Assembly: GCA_934481325.1 (NCBI GenBank)
Contig: CAKSPL010000086.1
Coordinates: 1-5,868, forward strand
Source: an uncultured Eubacteriales bacterium
Lineage (GTDB): Bacteria; Bacillota; Clostridia; Oscillospirales; CAG-272
DNA length: 5,868 nt
Direction: 5' to 3'
The notes under the pieces were generated by a model, which had not been told where the DNA came from, made no database searches, and saw only the letters and a list, made by a program, of their open reading frames with translations. Made by a program: the position numbers and the translations under genes. Shown here in pieces: positions 1 to 5,016 of this stretch (positions are counted from its first letter, which is position 1; the number at the start of each line of letters is the position of its first letter).

Positions 1-168
1 GGCAAGGAGCGGATTCCGGTGGAATGTGACGGAAACGTCAGCTTTGAGAACGCCAAAAAAATGCGCGCGGCAGGTGCGGATATTTTTGTGGCGGGTACCT
101 CCAGCATTTACGCAAAGGACGGCAACTTTGAGGATAACATCACCCGCCTGCGCGAGGCAATCCGTTAA
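1..168 (+). CDS. rpe: Ribulose-phosphate 3-epimerase, C-terminal part (5' end outside window)
   Basis: The last 55 codons of a (beta/alpha)8-barrel sugar-phosphate epimerase, open at the left edge and ending with TAA at 166-168. Visible features are the strand-7 motif VECDGNVS, whose Asp matches the catalytic acid of the Rpe family, the 'AGADIFVAGTSSIY' segment that forms the phosphate-binding turn of strand 8, and a final helix ending in LREAIR. The family interconverts D-ribulose 5-phosphate and D-xylulose 5-phosphate in the pentose phosphate pathway, in the cytosol. The GTSS turn, in place of the usual GSAIF-like turn, is also reminiscent of D-allulose-6-phosphate 3-epimerase (AlsE), so substrate assignment from this fragment alone is not firm. 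No convincing terminator follows. The next gene, secG, has its own promoter. Confidence 0.78.
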   Translation, partial: GKERIPVECDGNVSFENAKKMRAAGADIFVAGTSSIYAKDGNFEDNITRLREAIR

Positions 169-223
169 GCGTGCCTGCTTGCGGGGTGCGGAAAGAAAAT
201 TTGCGTTTTTTTTCAAAATACCC

Positions 224-252
224 TTGCAATTTGCTTCAATTTATGGTATACT
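224..252 (+). promoter_or_regulatory. Sigma-A-type promoter of secG, extended -10
   Basis: TTGCAA at 224-229 and TATACT at 247-252 are separated by exactly 17 bp, and a TG at 244-245 supplies the extended -10 element. Transcription would begin near 259, about 56 nt before the secG start codon. This lets secG be transcribed independently of the upstream epimerase gene. The assignment rests on consensus match and position only. Confidence 0.8.
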
Positions 253-271
253 GTTTGCACATTGTGATTTC

Positions 272-291
272 AACGGTGCTTTTGCGCCGTT
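272..291 (+). other. Hairpin in the secG 5' leader
   Basis: An 8-bp stem (272-279 with 284-291, one G-U pair) closes a TTTT loop, ten bases ahead of the secG ribosome binding site at 302-306. No U-tract follows it, so it is not a terminator. It leaves the ribosome binding site free. It could stabilise the leader or act in translational control; the sequence does not decide between these. Confidence 0.5.
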
Positions 292-314
292 CAATAATTC
301 CGGAGGTAAAATAA

Positions 315-569
315 ATGGATCCGATTCAACTGATTCTCGGTATTGCGATTATCGTAATCGCTGTTTTTCTGGTGGTAGCTGTGCTGATGCAGTCCGGTAA
401 GGACAAAAAGCTGTCCGGCTCGATTACGGGCGGCGGCTCCGACACCTATTTCGGCAAGAACAAAGGGCGTAGCTGGGACAAGATTCTTTCCCGCGCAACG
501 CTGGTGCTTTCCATCGTGTTTGCCGTGTTGGTTGTGTTTACTTATGTCTACATTTCCAAACTCGGCTAA
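315..569 (+). CDS. secG: Preprotein translocase subunit SecG
   Basis: An 84-residue protein, the usual size for SecG, a small membrane subunit of the SecYEG translocon that assists SecA-driven protein export. It has two hydrophobic segments, about residues 4-26 and 60-79. They are joined by the conserved loop LMQSGKDKKLSGSITGG, then SDTYFGKNKGRS at about 42-53, which is the family signature. The ATG at 315 is chosen because GGAGG at 302-306 lies 8 nt upstream and because translation from it starts directly with the first membrane segment. The gene is monocistronic: it has its own promoter (224-252) and an intrinsic terminator that begins in the stop codon. Nothing is missing or odd. Confidence 0.95.
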   Translation: MDPIQLILGIAIIVIAVFLVVAVLMQSGKDKKLSGSITGGGSDTYFGKNKGRSWDKILSRATLVLSIVFAVLVVFTYVYISKLG

Positions 570-603
570 AAGAAAACGGGCGTTTTTCGCCCTTTTCTTT
601 TTT
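568..603 (+). terminator. Intrinsic terminator of secG
   Basis: GGGCG (578-582) pairs with CGCCC (588-592) around a TTTTT loop. The stem extends with A/T pairs (568-576 with 593-601, with C577 bulged). The 3' arm is T-rich through 603, giving the U-tract. It starts inside the secG stop codon and separates secG from the T-box transcript. Confidence 0.85.
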
Positions 604-614
604 GCAAAAAGGGG

Positions 615-643
615 TTTACAAAAAGCCCCCTGCCGTGTATAAT
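615..643 (+). promoter_or_regulatory. Sigma-A-type promoter of the T-box-cysE-cysS transcript
   Basis: TTTACA at 615-620 and a perfect TATAAT at 638-643 lie 17 bp apart. Transcription would start near 650, just before the first paired segment of T-box Stem I (659-662). The strong consensus fits the T-box logic of constant initiation followed by control at termination. The -35 box sits inside an imperfect inverted repeat, GGGGTTT (611-617) and AAAagCCCC (621-629). Confidence 0.85.
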
Positions 644-649
644 ATTATT

Positions 650-894
650 GTAAGCAAAGCCTGTGACCGGGAGAAGAACCGACGGAGGATCAAAGAGAGT
701 GCCGCCTTGGCTGTGAGCGGCGTATCACTCCCCGGTGGATGTGCACCCGCGAGGCGTGACGGTGAAGTCCTGTAGCCGCCGCCGTTGCCCGCGTTAAGGG
801 TTGCCGCTTTTGCGGCTTTGAGGGAGGGCAACCTCCGAAGCAGAGTGGAACCGTGCGAAAGCACCTCTGTACCTTGCAGGTACAGGGGTTTTTT
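650..894 (+). ncRNA. T-box riboswitch, tRNA-Cys-responsive leader of cysE-cysS
   Basis: The leader folds by eye into the T-box plan. Stem I base GCCT (659-662) pairs with AGGC (752-755), and CGGG (668-671) pairs with CCCG (746-749). The specifier loop (672-678 opposite 736-745) is closed above by CCG/CGG (679-681 with 733-735). It presents TGC, a cysteine codon, at 742-744, followed by the expected purine A745. The AGAGAG motif (694-699) precedes an apical stem GCCGC/GCGGC (701-705 with 717-721), whose loop CTTGGCTGTGA resembles the distal-loop consensus. A stem at 803-816 fits Stem III. The antiterminator pairs 841-845 with 865-869 and 853-856 with 861-864 (GAAA loop), leaving the 7-nt bulge TGGAACC (846-852). 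TGGA would pair with the tRNA 3' end UCCA, and the A matches discriminator U73 of tRNA-Cys. Uncharged tRNA-Cys binding is expected to prevent termination at 863-894. Confidence 0.95.
863..894 (+). terminator. Regulated terminator of the T-box leader
   Basis: The arm 863-874 pairs with 878-889 (12 bp, one G-U) over a TGC loop, and six T follow at 889-894. The left arm includes 865-869, which is also the 3' strand of the antiterminator, so the two structures exclude each other. It lies 20 nt before the cysE start codon. Confidence 0.92.
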
Positions 895-901
895 GACTTT
901 T

Positions 902-908
902 GGGAGGG
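902..908 (+). promoter_or_regulatory. Ribosome binding site that fixes the GTG start of cysE
   Basis: GGGAGGG at 902-908 stands 5-6 nt before GTG at 914, just downstream of the T-box terminator. The reading frame is open further upstream (to about 785), but that stretch is T-box RNA without a ribosome binding site. This site therefore decides the start. Confidence 0.88.
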
Positions 909-913
909 TTTTC

Positions 914-1663
914 GTGAAAAATTTGTTTGACGCATTATTGGACGCGGGCGGCACGGCGGTAAAAACCGTGCGGCGTGCAACCGCCCCTGTGCGAGCGCGC
1001 GGTGCGCGCCTGATTCACGACATCAAAGAGGATGTGGCGGCATTTCGCCAGCGCGACCCCGCCGCAAAAAGCGACGCAGAGGTATTGCTCCTCTACTCCG
1101 GGATGCACGCGCGCCTGGCGCATCGCGCCTCCCACGCGCTGTACGAACGGGGACACAGCTTTGCCGCGCGGGCAGTCAGTCAGTCTGCCAAATTTCTGAC
1201 CGGAATTGAAATTCACCCTGCCGCGAAAATCGGCAAGGGGCTGGTGATTGACCACGGCTCCGGCGTGGTCATCGGGGAAACCGCCGAAATCGGCGACAAC
1301 TGCACCATTTATCAGGGGGTAACCCTCGGCGGCACCGGCAAGGATGTGGGCAAACGCCACCCCACGCTCGGCAACAACGTGATGGTGGGGGCGGGCGCGA
1401 AAATTTTAGGTCCGCTGACCATCGGTGACAATGCCAAAATCGCGGCAGGTGCCGTGGTTCTGGAGGACATCCCGCAAGACAGCACCGCCGTCGGCATCCC
1501 CGCCCGCGTGGTACGCGTAAAAGGGCGGCGCACCGCAAACGACCTGGATCAGATTCACATTCCCGACCCTGTGGAGGCAGAAGTGAAGAAACTGCGCCGC
1601 CGCGTGTCGGAACTGGAAAAAATCATCAAAGAAAAGAAAAAGATACCCGAAAAGGAGAAATAA
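914..1663 (+). CDS. cysE: Serine O-acetyltransferase
   Basis: A 249-residue cytosolic enzyme making O-acetyl-L-serine from L-serine and acetyl-CoA, the committed step of cysteine synthesis. The N-terminal helical part (about 35-95) carries the SAT-type stretch EVLLLYSGMHARLAHR. A left-handed beta-helix of hexapeptide repeats follows at about 99-190, with IHPAAKIGKG, the catalytic-site DHGSG (D113, H114), GVTLGGTGK (135-143) and RHP (148-150), all typical of CysE. Start choice: GTG at 914 has GGGAGGG upstream, and the earlier open frame is riboswitch. Odd point: after the beta-helix, the C-terminus (about 220-249) is a charged, Lys/Glu-rich, probably coiled-coil helix ending in KEKEK. It lacks the C-terminal isoleucine that the classic CysE uses to bind CysK. 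The gene is under the tRNA-Cys T-box and ends 2 bp before cysS. Confidence 0.95.
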   Translation: MKNLFDALLDAGGTAVKTVRRATAPVRARGARLIHDIKEDVAAFRQRDPAAKSDAEVLLLYSGMHARLAHRASHALYERGHSFAARAVSQSAKFLTGIEIHPAAKIGKGLVIDHGSGVVIGETAEIGDNCTIYQGVTLGGTGKDVGKRHPTLGNNVMVGAGAKILGPLTIGDNAKIAAGAVVLEDIPQDSTAVGIPARVVRVKGRRTANDLDQIHIPDPVEAEVKKLRRRVSELEKIIKEKKKIPEKEK

Positions 1664-1665
1664 AA

Positions 1666-3117
1666 ATGATTCTTTATAATTCCGCAAGCCATCAAAGAGA
1701 GGAATTTATACCGGTGGAACCGGGCAAGGTCAAAATGTACACCTGCGGACCCACGGTTTACCATTTTGCCCATATCGGAAACCTGCGCACCTATATTATG
1801 GAGGATATTCTAGACCGGTATCTGCGCTACCTCGGCTACGAGGTCAAGCGCGTGATGAACATTACCGATGTGGGGCATCTTTCCAGTGACGGGGATACCG
1901 GAGAGGACAAGATGCTCAAGGGTGCCAAGCGGGAACACAAAACCGTGATGGAGATTGCCAAATACTACACCGACTGCTTCTTTTCCGACTGTGAAAAGCT
2001 GAACATCCGTCGCCCGGATGTGGTGGAGCCGGCAACTCACTGTATTGACGACTTTATCCGGGTCATCTCCGCACTGATGGAAAAGGGCTATGCCTACGCC
2101 GCCGGCGGAAACATTTATTTTGACACCTCCAAGCTGAAAGAATACTATGTATTCAACGACTTTTCGGCGGACGATCTTGCCGTGGGCGTGCGCGAGGGCG
2201 TGGAAGCGGACGGCAACAAACGCAACAAAACCGACTTTGTGCTGTGGTTTACCAAATCCAAATTTGAGGATCAGGAACTGAAATGGGAAAGCCCATGGGG
2301 GCTTGGCTACCCCGGCTGGCACATTGAGTGCTCCTGCATCAGTATGAAGCATCTTGGCGAGCGGCTGGATATTCACTGCGGAGGGATTGACAACGCGTTC
2401 CCCCATCACACCAACGAGATTGCGCAAAGCGAGGCATATCTCGGTCACAAATGGTGCAACTACTGGATGCACGTGCATCATCTGAATACCGACTCGGGCA
2501 AAATGTCCAAATCCAAGGGCGAGTTTCTCACGGTTTCCCTCTTGCAGGAAAAGGGCTATAACCCCTTGGTTTACCGCCTTTTCTGCCTGCAATCTCACTA
2601 TCGCCGCTCACAGGTGTTTTCCTTTGAGAACCTTGACAATGCGGCAGTAACCTACAACAAGCTGGTGGCAAAAATCGCGGCACTGAAAAAAGAGGAAAGT
2701 GAAGCCGTGGACGCGGCGGCATTGGCGGAATTGCAGGCAAAATTCCGTGCCGCACTGGACAACGACCTCAACACCTCGCTTGCCGTGACTGCGCTTTACG
2801 ATGTCCTCAAAGCGAACACCAACACCGCCACCAAACGCGCGGCGATTGCCGACTTTGACCGTGTGCTGTGCCTGGGGCTTTTGCAGGCGGCAGATCGGCT
2901 GGCGGAAGAAAACGCCAAAAAAGCCCTCTCGCGCGAGGGTGAGCGCGTGTATTCCGACGACCCGGAAATCCGCGCGATTGAGGAAGCGATTGACGCACGC
3001 GCGGCGGCAAAAAAAGCGAAGAATTATGCCGAAGCCGACCGCATCCGTGCCGAGCTTGCCGAAAAAGGAATTATCCTGACCGACACCGCCGCAGGCACAA
3101 CTTGGAACAAAAAATAA
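1666..3117 (+). CDS. cysS: Cysteinyl-tRNA synthetase
   Basis: A 483-residue class I aminoacyl-tRNA synthetase that charges tRNA-Cys with cysteine; the length is normal. The HIGH-type motif is HIGN at 36-39 and the KMSKS loop is at 279-283. The four zinc ligands that select cysteine are present with family spacing: C27 (YTCGPTVY), C222 (GWHIECS), H247 and E251 (FPHHTNE). A helical anticodon-binding part follows. The C-terminal segment AKNYAEADRIRAELAEKGI, ending in GTTW (477-480), is the usual CysRS tail. The ATG at 1666 has GGAG at 1654-1657, inside the end of cysE, and only 2 bp separate the genes. They therefore form one operon, controlled by the upstream tRNA-Cys T-box: this enzyme's own substrate reports demand. 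I see no good terminator after the stop, so some transcription may run into the next gene. Confidence 0.97.
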   Translation: MILYNSASHQREEFIPVEPGKVKMYTCGPTVYHFAHIGNLRTYIMEDILDRYLRYLGYEVKRVMNITDVGHLSSDGDTGEDKMLKGAKREHKTVMEIAKYYTDCFFSDCEKLNIRRPDVVEPATHCIDDFIRVISALMEKGYAYAAGGNIYFDTSKLKEYYVFNDFSADDLAVGVREGVEADGNKRNKTDFVLWFTKSKFEDQELKWESPWGLGYPGWHIECSCISMKHLGERLDIHCGGIDNAFPHHTNEIAQSEAYLGHKWCNYWMHVHHLNTDSGKMSKSKGEFLTVSLLQEKGYNPLVYRLFCLQSHYRRSQVFSFENLDNAAVTYNKLVAKIAALKKEESEAVDAAALAELQAKFRAALDNDLNTSLAVTALYDVLKANTNTATKRAAIADFDRVLCLGLLQAADRLAEENAKKALSREGERVYSDDPEIRAIEEAIDARAAAKKAKNYAEADRIRAELAEKGIILTDTAAGTTWNKK

Positions 3118-3144
3118 AAAACTGTTCAAATTTCATTTTCGGTG

Positions 3145-3173
3145 TTGATTTCGTGACGGTGATGTGATATAAT
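3145..3173 (+). promoter_or_regulatory. Sigma-A-type promoter of the lipoprotein gene, extended -10
   Basis: TTGATT at 3145-3150 and a perfect TATAAT at 3168-3173 are separated by 17 bp. TG at 3165-3166 gives an extended -10. The start would be near 3180, leaving a leader of about 42 nt. The bases from the cysS stop (3117) to this promoter hold nothing else that I can support. Confidence 0.85.
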
Positions 3174-3180
3174 GTTATCA

Positions 3181-3199
3181 GTCGCGGGAGACCGCCGAC
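3181..3199 (+). other. Hairpin at the predicted 5' end of the lipoprotein mRNA
   Basis: GTCG (3181-3184) pairs with CGAC (3196-3199), and CGG (3185-3187) pairs with CCG (3192-3194), with C3195 bulged and a GAGA loop of GNRA type at 3188-3191. Given the -10 at 3168-3173, the transcript should begin almost exactly at the foot of this stem. Such 5'-terminal hairpins can protect an mRNA from decay; that role is an inference here. Confidence 0.5.
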
Positions 3200-3222
3200 A
3201 AATACATCTTGGAGGATGAAAA

Positions 3223-3648
3223 ATGAAAACCTTTGCAAAAATTCTTTGCCTTTCCCTCGTCGCCGTGATGCTTTGTGCGACGCTCGCTTCCTGCGTACCT
3301 GCCGCAAAAGCCGAGGATGCTGTTGCCGCTCTGAAGGACAACGGTTACACCGCATTCAAGAGCGATCTGCTTGGCGCTGCCGGTCTTGCCGCCCTTGGCA
3401 TTAAGGGCGTGGACAGTGTTGTTACCGGCACCAAAACCGAAACGAAAGATGACAAAACCACCGTTGAAACCATAACGATCATTTACTTCACCGACGCGGA
3501 TTCCGCAAAGACCGCCGAGGAAAAAGTAACCAGCAAATCCGATGAAGAGAAGAAAAACAATAAGGACGAGGATTCCAACTGGGTATTCAAACGCTCCGGT
3601 AAGATGATCTACTTCGGCACCAAAGCCGCTGTCAAAGCCGCTCGGTAA
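3223..3648 (+). CDS. Small secreted lipoprotein of unknown function
   Basis: A 141-residue protein that I cannot assign to a named family. The N-terminus is a lipoprotein signal peptide: MKTFAK, a hydrophobic core at about 7-20, and the lipobox LASC with Cys24 as the lipidation site. The mature part, about 118 residues, should be anchored on the outer face of the cytoplasmic membrane. It appears to be a compact alpha/beta domain: a helix near EDAVAALKDNGY (31-42), strands near VDSVVTG (63-69) and TVETITIIYF (80-89), a helix near SAKTAEEKV (84-102 region), then a Lys/Asp/Glu/Asn-rich linker (104-118). It ends with WVFKRSGKMIYFGTKAAVKAA. GGAGG at 3211-3215 lies 7 nt before the ATG. The ATG at 3216 opens a different frame too close to GGAGG and is rejected. 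The gene has a strong promoter and its own terminator, suggesting steady, ample expression. Confidence 0.85.
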   Translation: MKTFAKILCLSLVAVMLCATLASCVPAAKAEDAVAALKDNGYTAFKSDLLGAAGLAALGIKGVDSVVTGTKTETKDDKTTVETITIIYFTDADSAKTAEEKVTSKSDEEKKNNKDEDSNWVFKRSGKMIYFGTKAAVKAAR

Positions 3649-3660
3649 TGAAAAAATAAA

Positions 3661-3691
3661 AAAGAAGCCCCGATATGGGGCTTCTTTTTTT
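3661..3691. terminator. Bidirectional intrinsic terminator between convergent operons
   Basis: The perfect 11-bp stem AAAGAAGCCCC (3661-3671) with GGGGCTTCTTT (3677-3687) closes a GATAT loop. T follows through 3691 on the plus strand. An A-rich stretch (3651-3660) precedes it, which gives a U-tract on the minus strand. It therefore ends the lipoprotein transcript and can also stop the opposing dxs-bioY transcript. Confidence 0.93.
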
Positions 3692-3806
3692 ACGGATGCA
3701 ATTCATCCTCCTGCCGGCGATACGGGTTTTCCGAAATATATTTTACGGTTTTCTCATACTCTGCGCGGTTTCGGATTCAAATGAAATCCGAAGCCGCCCG
3801 CCTGTG
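3690..3806 (-). pseudogene. Decayed C-terminal fragment resembling a REP-associated tyrosine (Y1/IS200-like) transposase
   Basis: Downstream of bioY the minus strand holds an unannotated frame ending at TAA 3690-3692. It reads IRN-RAEYEKTV-KYISENPYRRQEDELHP over 3693-3776. The pattern IRN...EY...YI.ENP..(W/R)..D is what I know from the C-terminus of Firmicutes REP-associated tyrosine transposases (RAYTs). Codon choice also looks protein-like. The frame is broken: TGA at 3777-3779, then a few residues with faint similarity (SDFI, 3780-3791), then TAG at 3807-3809. There is no start codon and no catalytic HUH or Tyr region. It is therefore at most a relic of about 28-39 codons. Its stop lies in the T-tract of the terminator at 3661-3691. 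A chance frame remains possible at this length. Confidence 0.45.
3765..3797. repeat. 13-bp inverted repeat in the bioY 3' flank
   Basis: The arm 3765-3777 pairs with 3785-3797 (13 bp, one G-T position) around a 7-nt loop. Neither strand has a U-tract next to it, so it is not an intrinsic terminator. On the minus strand it is 22 nt after the bioY stop and overlaps the broken start of the transposase-like fragment. It may be a REP-like palindrome or a 3' mRNA stabiliser. Confidence 0.6.
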
Positions 3807-3818
3807 CTATGATATGCC

Positions 3819-4379
3819 TTACAACGCCGCACGCACGCGGGGGGTAATGATGGCAACGGCAAGGCACTTGCAAAGGTCAATCGGGATAAACGGCAGTACG
3901 CACCCGGCAAGAGCCGGGCGGAGTGCCACCCCGGAAATCAGCATATACTGTGCCGTTCCGGCAACGTAGCAAAGAAGCACGCCGGGCAATGTGAGGAGAA
4001 ACACACCGAGCATCTGAAAAATCAGTTTTTTCTCCCCTGCTTTGCAAAAAAAGAGTTTTGTTGTGAGACCGACCAGCAATGCCACCAGCGGATATGACCA
4101 AAGATACCCGCCTGTGGGTCCGATCAGCACGCCAAAGCCGGCACCGCCGCCCGAAAACACCGGCAATCCGATGCCGCCGAGAAACAGGTATATAAGGGTT
4201 GCCACCGCGCCGTCCGGAAAATCCAGCATAGCACCTGTCAGCAATACCGCAAACAGCCCCAGGGATATCGGAATGGGCTTGATGGGAATCACCATCGGGG
4301 AAAGCAGGCACAAAAGTGCCGCAAACAGTGCGGTGCGCACCATTCGTTTGAGAGAAATGCGATTGCGGGCTTCCTTCAT
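3819..4379 (-). CDS. bioY: Biotin transporter BioY (ECF transporter S component)
   Basis: A 186-residue integral membrane protein, normal for BioY, the substrate-binding subunit that captures biotin and works with the ECF energising module (EcfA, EcfA', EcfT; not in this window). About six hydrophobic segments are visible. Family motifs are PIKPIPISLGLFAVLLTGA (about 32-50), YLFLGGIGLPVFSGGGAG (64-81), the signature GPTGGYLWSYP (87-97), and IPIDLCKCLAVA (165-176), matching the usual IPGDLxK ending. The ATG at 4379 lies 1 nt after the stop of the preceding gene. The only ribosome-binding-like run, GAGGAAA (complement of 4389-4395), is rather far away at about 11-12 nt. Translation is therefore probably coupled to the upstream gene. 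No BirA operator or separate promoter is seen, so expression appears tied to the dxs operon. Confidence 0.94.
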   Translation of the reverse strand: MKEARNRISLKRMVRTALFAALLCLLSPMVIPIKPIPISLGLFAVLLTGAMLDFPDGAVATLIYLFLGGIGLPVFSGGGAGFGVLIGPTGGYLWSYPLVALLVGLTTKLFFCKAGEKKLIFQMLGVFLLTLPGVLLCYVAGTAQYMLISGVALRPALAGCVLPFIPIDLCKCLAVAIITPRVRAAL

Positions 4380-4380
4380 A

Positions 4381-5016
4381 TCACTCGGTTTCCTCGCCCT
4401 TTACGGCAATCAGATCCTTTGCATACGGCAGGGTCAGAATCCAATCGCAAAGGGTGTGCCACTCCGCCAGCTTGTGATTGCGGCGCGCATAATAAATGTT
4501 GATCAGGTTCTCATAGTTCAGCGACACGGTGCGCATCTGATGATAGGAGGACGGGAGCAGTTGAATGATATTGTGCCAGCTCTGCCGATCGGTCTTATCC
4601 GCCACAAATTTCTGCCGTTCCGTTTCCAGATAGGCAATCAGCGCATCCAGCACGGCAAGCCCGCCCGCATCCAGCCGATCGTGAGAAAAATCCTCCCTTG
4701 TAAAGGGCTTGGAATGTACGCGGTGCATCGTGGAGCAGGAATTTGCCACCGTGCCGACCTTATAGGTATCAAACTCCTTCCACCAATAAAGCGGCGCGGT
4801 AATATCCACCGATACAAAGATCTGCCGCAGAAATTTGCGATGATCGCTCCCGGCGCGTGCCAGCCGCTTGGCAAGGTCAAGATCGTTGGCACCAAGCACG
4901 AAGCACCCGTTTTCATCATAGCCGCTGTCCATACGCGCCCAACTGTTCATTGGGTTTCGCGCGCCACGGATGGCGTTTTCCATATTCATTACCGAAACTC
5001 GTTCAATCTGTATCAT
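4381..5016 (-). CDS. Conserved protein, probable divergent ThyX-fold protein; function unknown
   Basis: A 211-residue soluble protein with no membrane or signal segment. I recognise it as a conserved type seen in Firmicutes and their phages without assigned function. Highly conserved-looking blocks are AIRGARNPMNSW (15-26), GANDLDLAKRL (42-52), AGSDHRKFLRQI (55-66), APLYWWKEFDTYKVGTVANS (74-93), LLPSSYHQMRTVSLNY (153-168) and ARRNHKLAEWHTLCDW (177-192). Their order parallels flavin-dependent thymidylate synthase ThyX (N-terminal strand-helix, a 'EH..F', a 'SR..Q..RHR..S.NE.S.RY' core, a C-terminal helix with an Arg-rich turn). The RHR motif itself is replaced by the WWKEFDTYKVG block. I infer a ThyX-like fold but not thymidylate synthase activity. 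The start at 5016 has AAAGGAG 7 nt upstream. It overlaps the end of dxs by 14 nt and ends 1 nt before bioY. Confidence 0.88.
   Translation of the reverse strand: MIQIERVSVMNMENAIRGARNPMNSWARMDSGYDENGCFVLGANDLDLAKRLARAGSDHRKFLRQIFVSVDITAPLYWWKEFDTYKVGTVANSCSTMHRVHSKPFTREDFSHDRLDAGGLAVLDALIAYLETERQKFVADKTDRQSWHNIIQLLPSSYHQMRTVSLNYENLINIYYARRNHKLAEWHTLCDWILTLPYAKDLIAVKGEETE

Noticed and set aside
191..213. Possible terminator after the epimerase gene, ending in eight T
   Set aside because: The only pairing before the T-run is a weak A/T stem or a 4-bp GC stem too far upstream, so I do not call a terminator.
26..400. Plus-strand open frame spanning the end of the epimerase gene and the start of secG
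   Set aside because: It is out of frame with both genes, crosses the secG promoter and leader, and has no ribosome binding site.
785..913. Longer cysE reading frame starting upstream of the GTG at 914
   Set aside because: The added stretch is the T-box Stem III, antiterminator and terminator. It has no ribosome binding site and does not look like protein.
1810..2598. Long minus-strand open frame (262 codons) inside cysS
   Set aside because: It is a shadow of the cysS codon pattern. The plus strand encodes an intact, motif-complete CysRS.
3100..3126. Possible terminator after cysS (GAACA with TGTTC)
   Set aside because: The stem has only 5 bp with a long A-rich loop and no proper U-tract. 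Read-through into the lipoprotein gene is more likely.
3216..3404. Alternative start ATG at 3216 in another frame, next to the same GGAGG
   Set aside because: The ATG touches the GGAGG with no spacing, and its product is a short Arg/Cys-rich shadow. The ATG at 3223 gives a complete lipoprotein signal.
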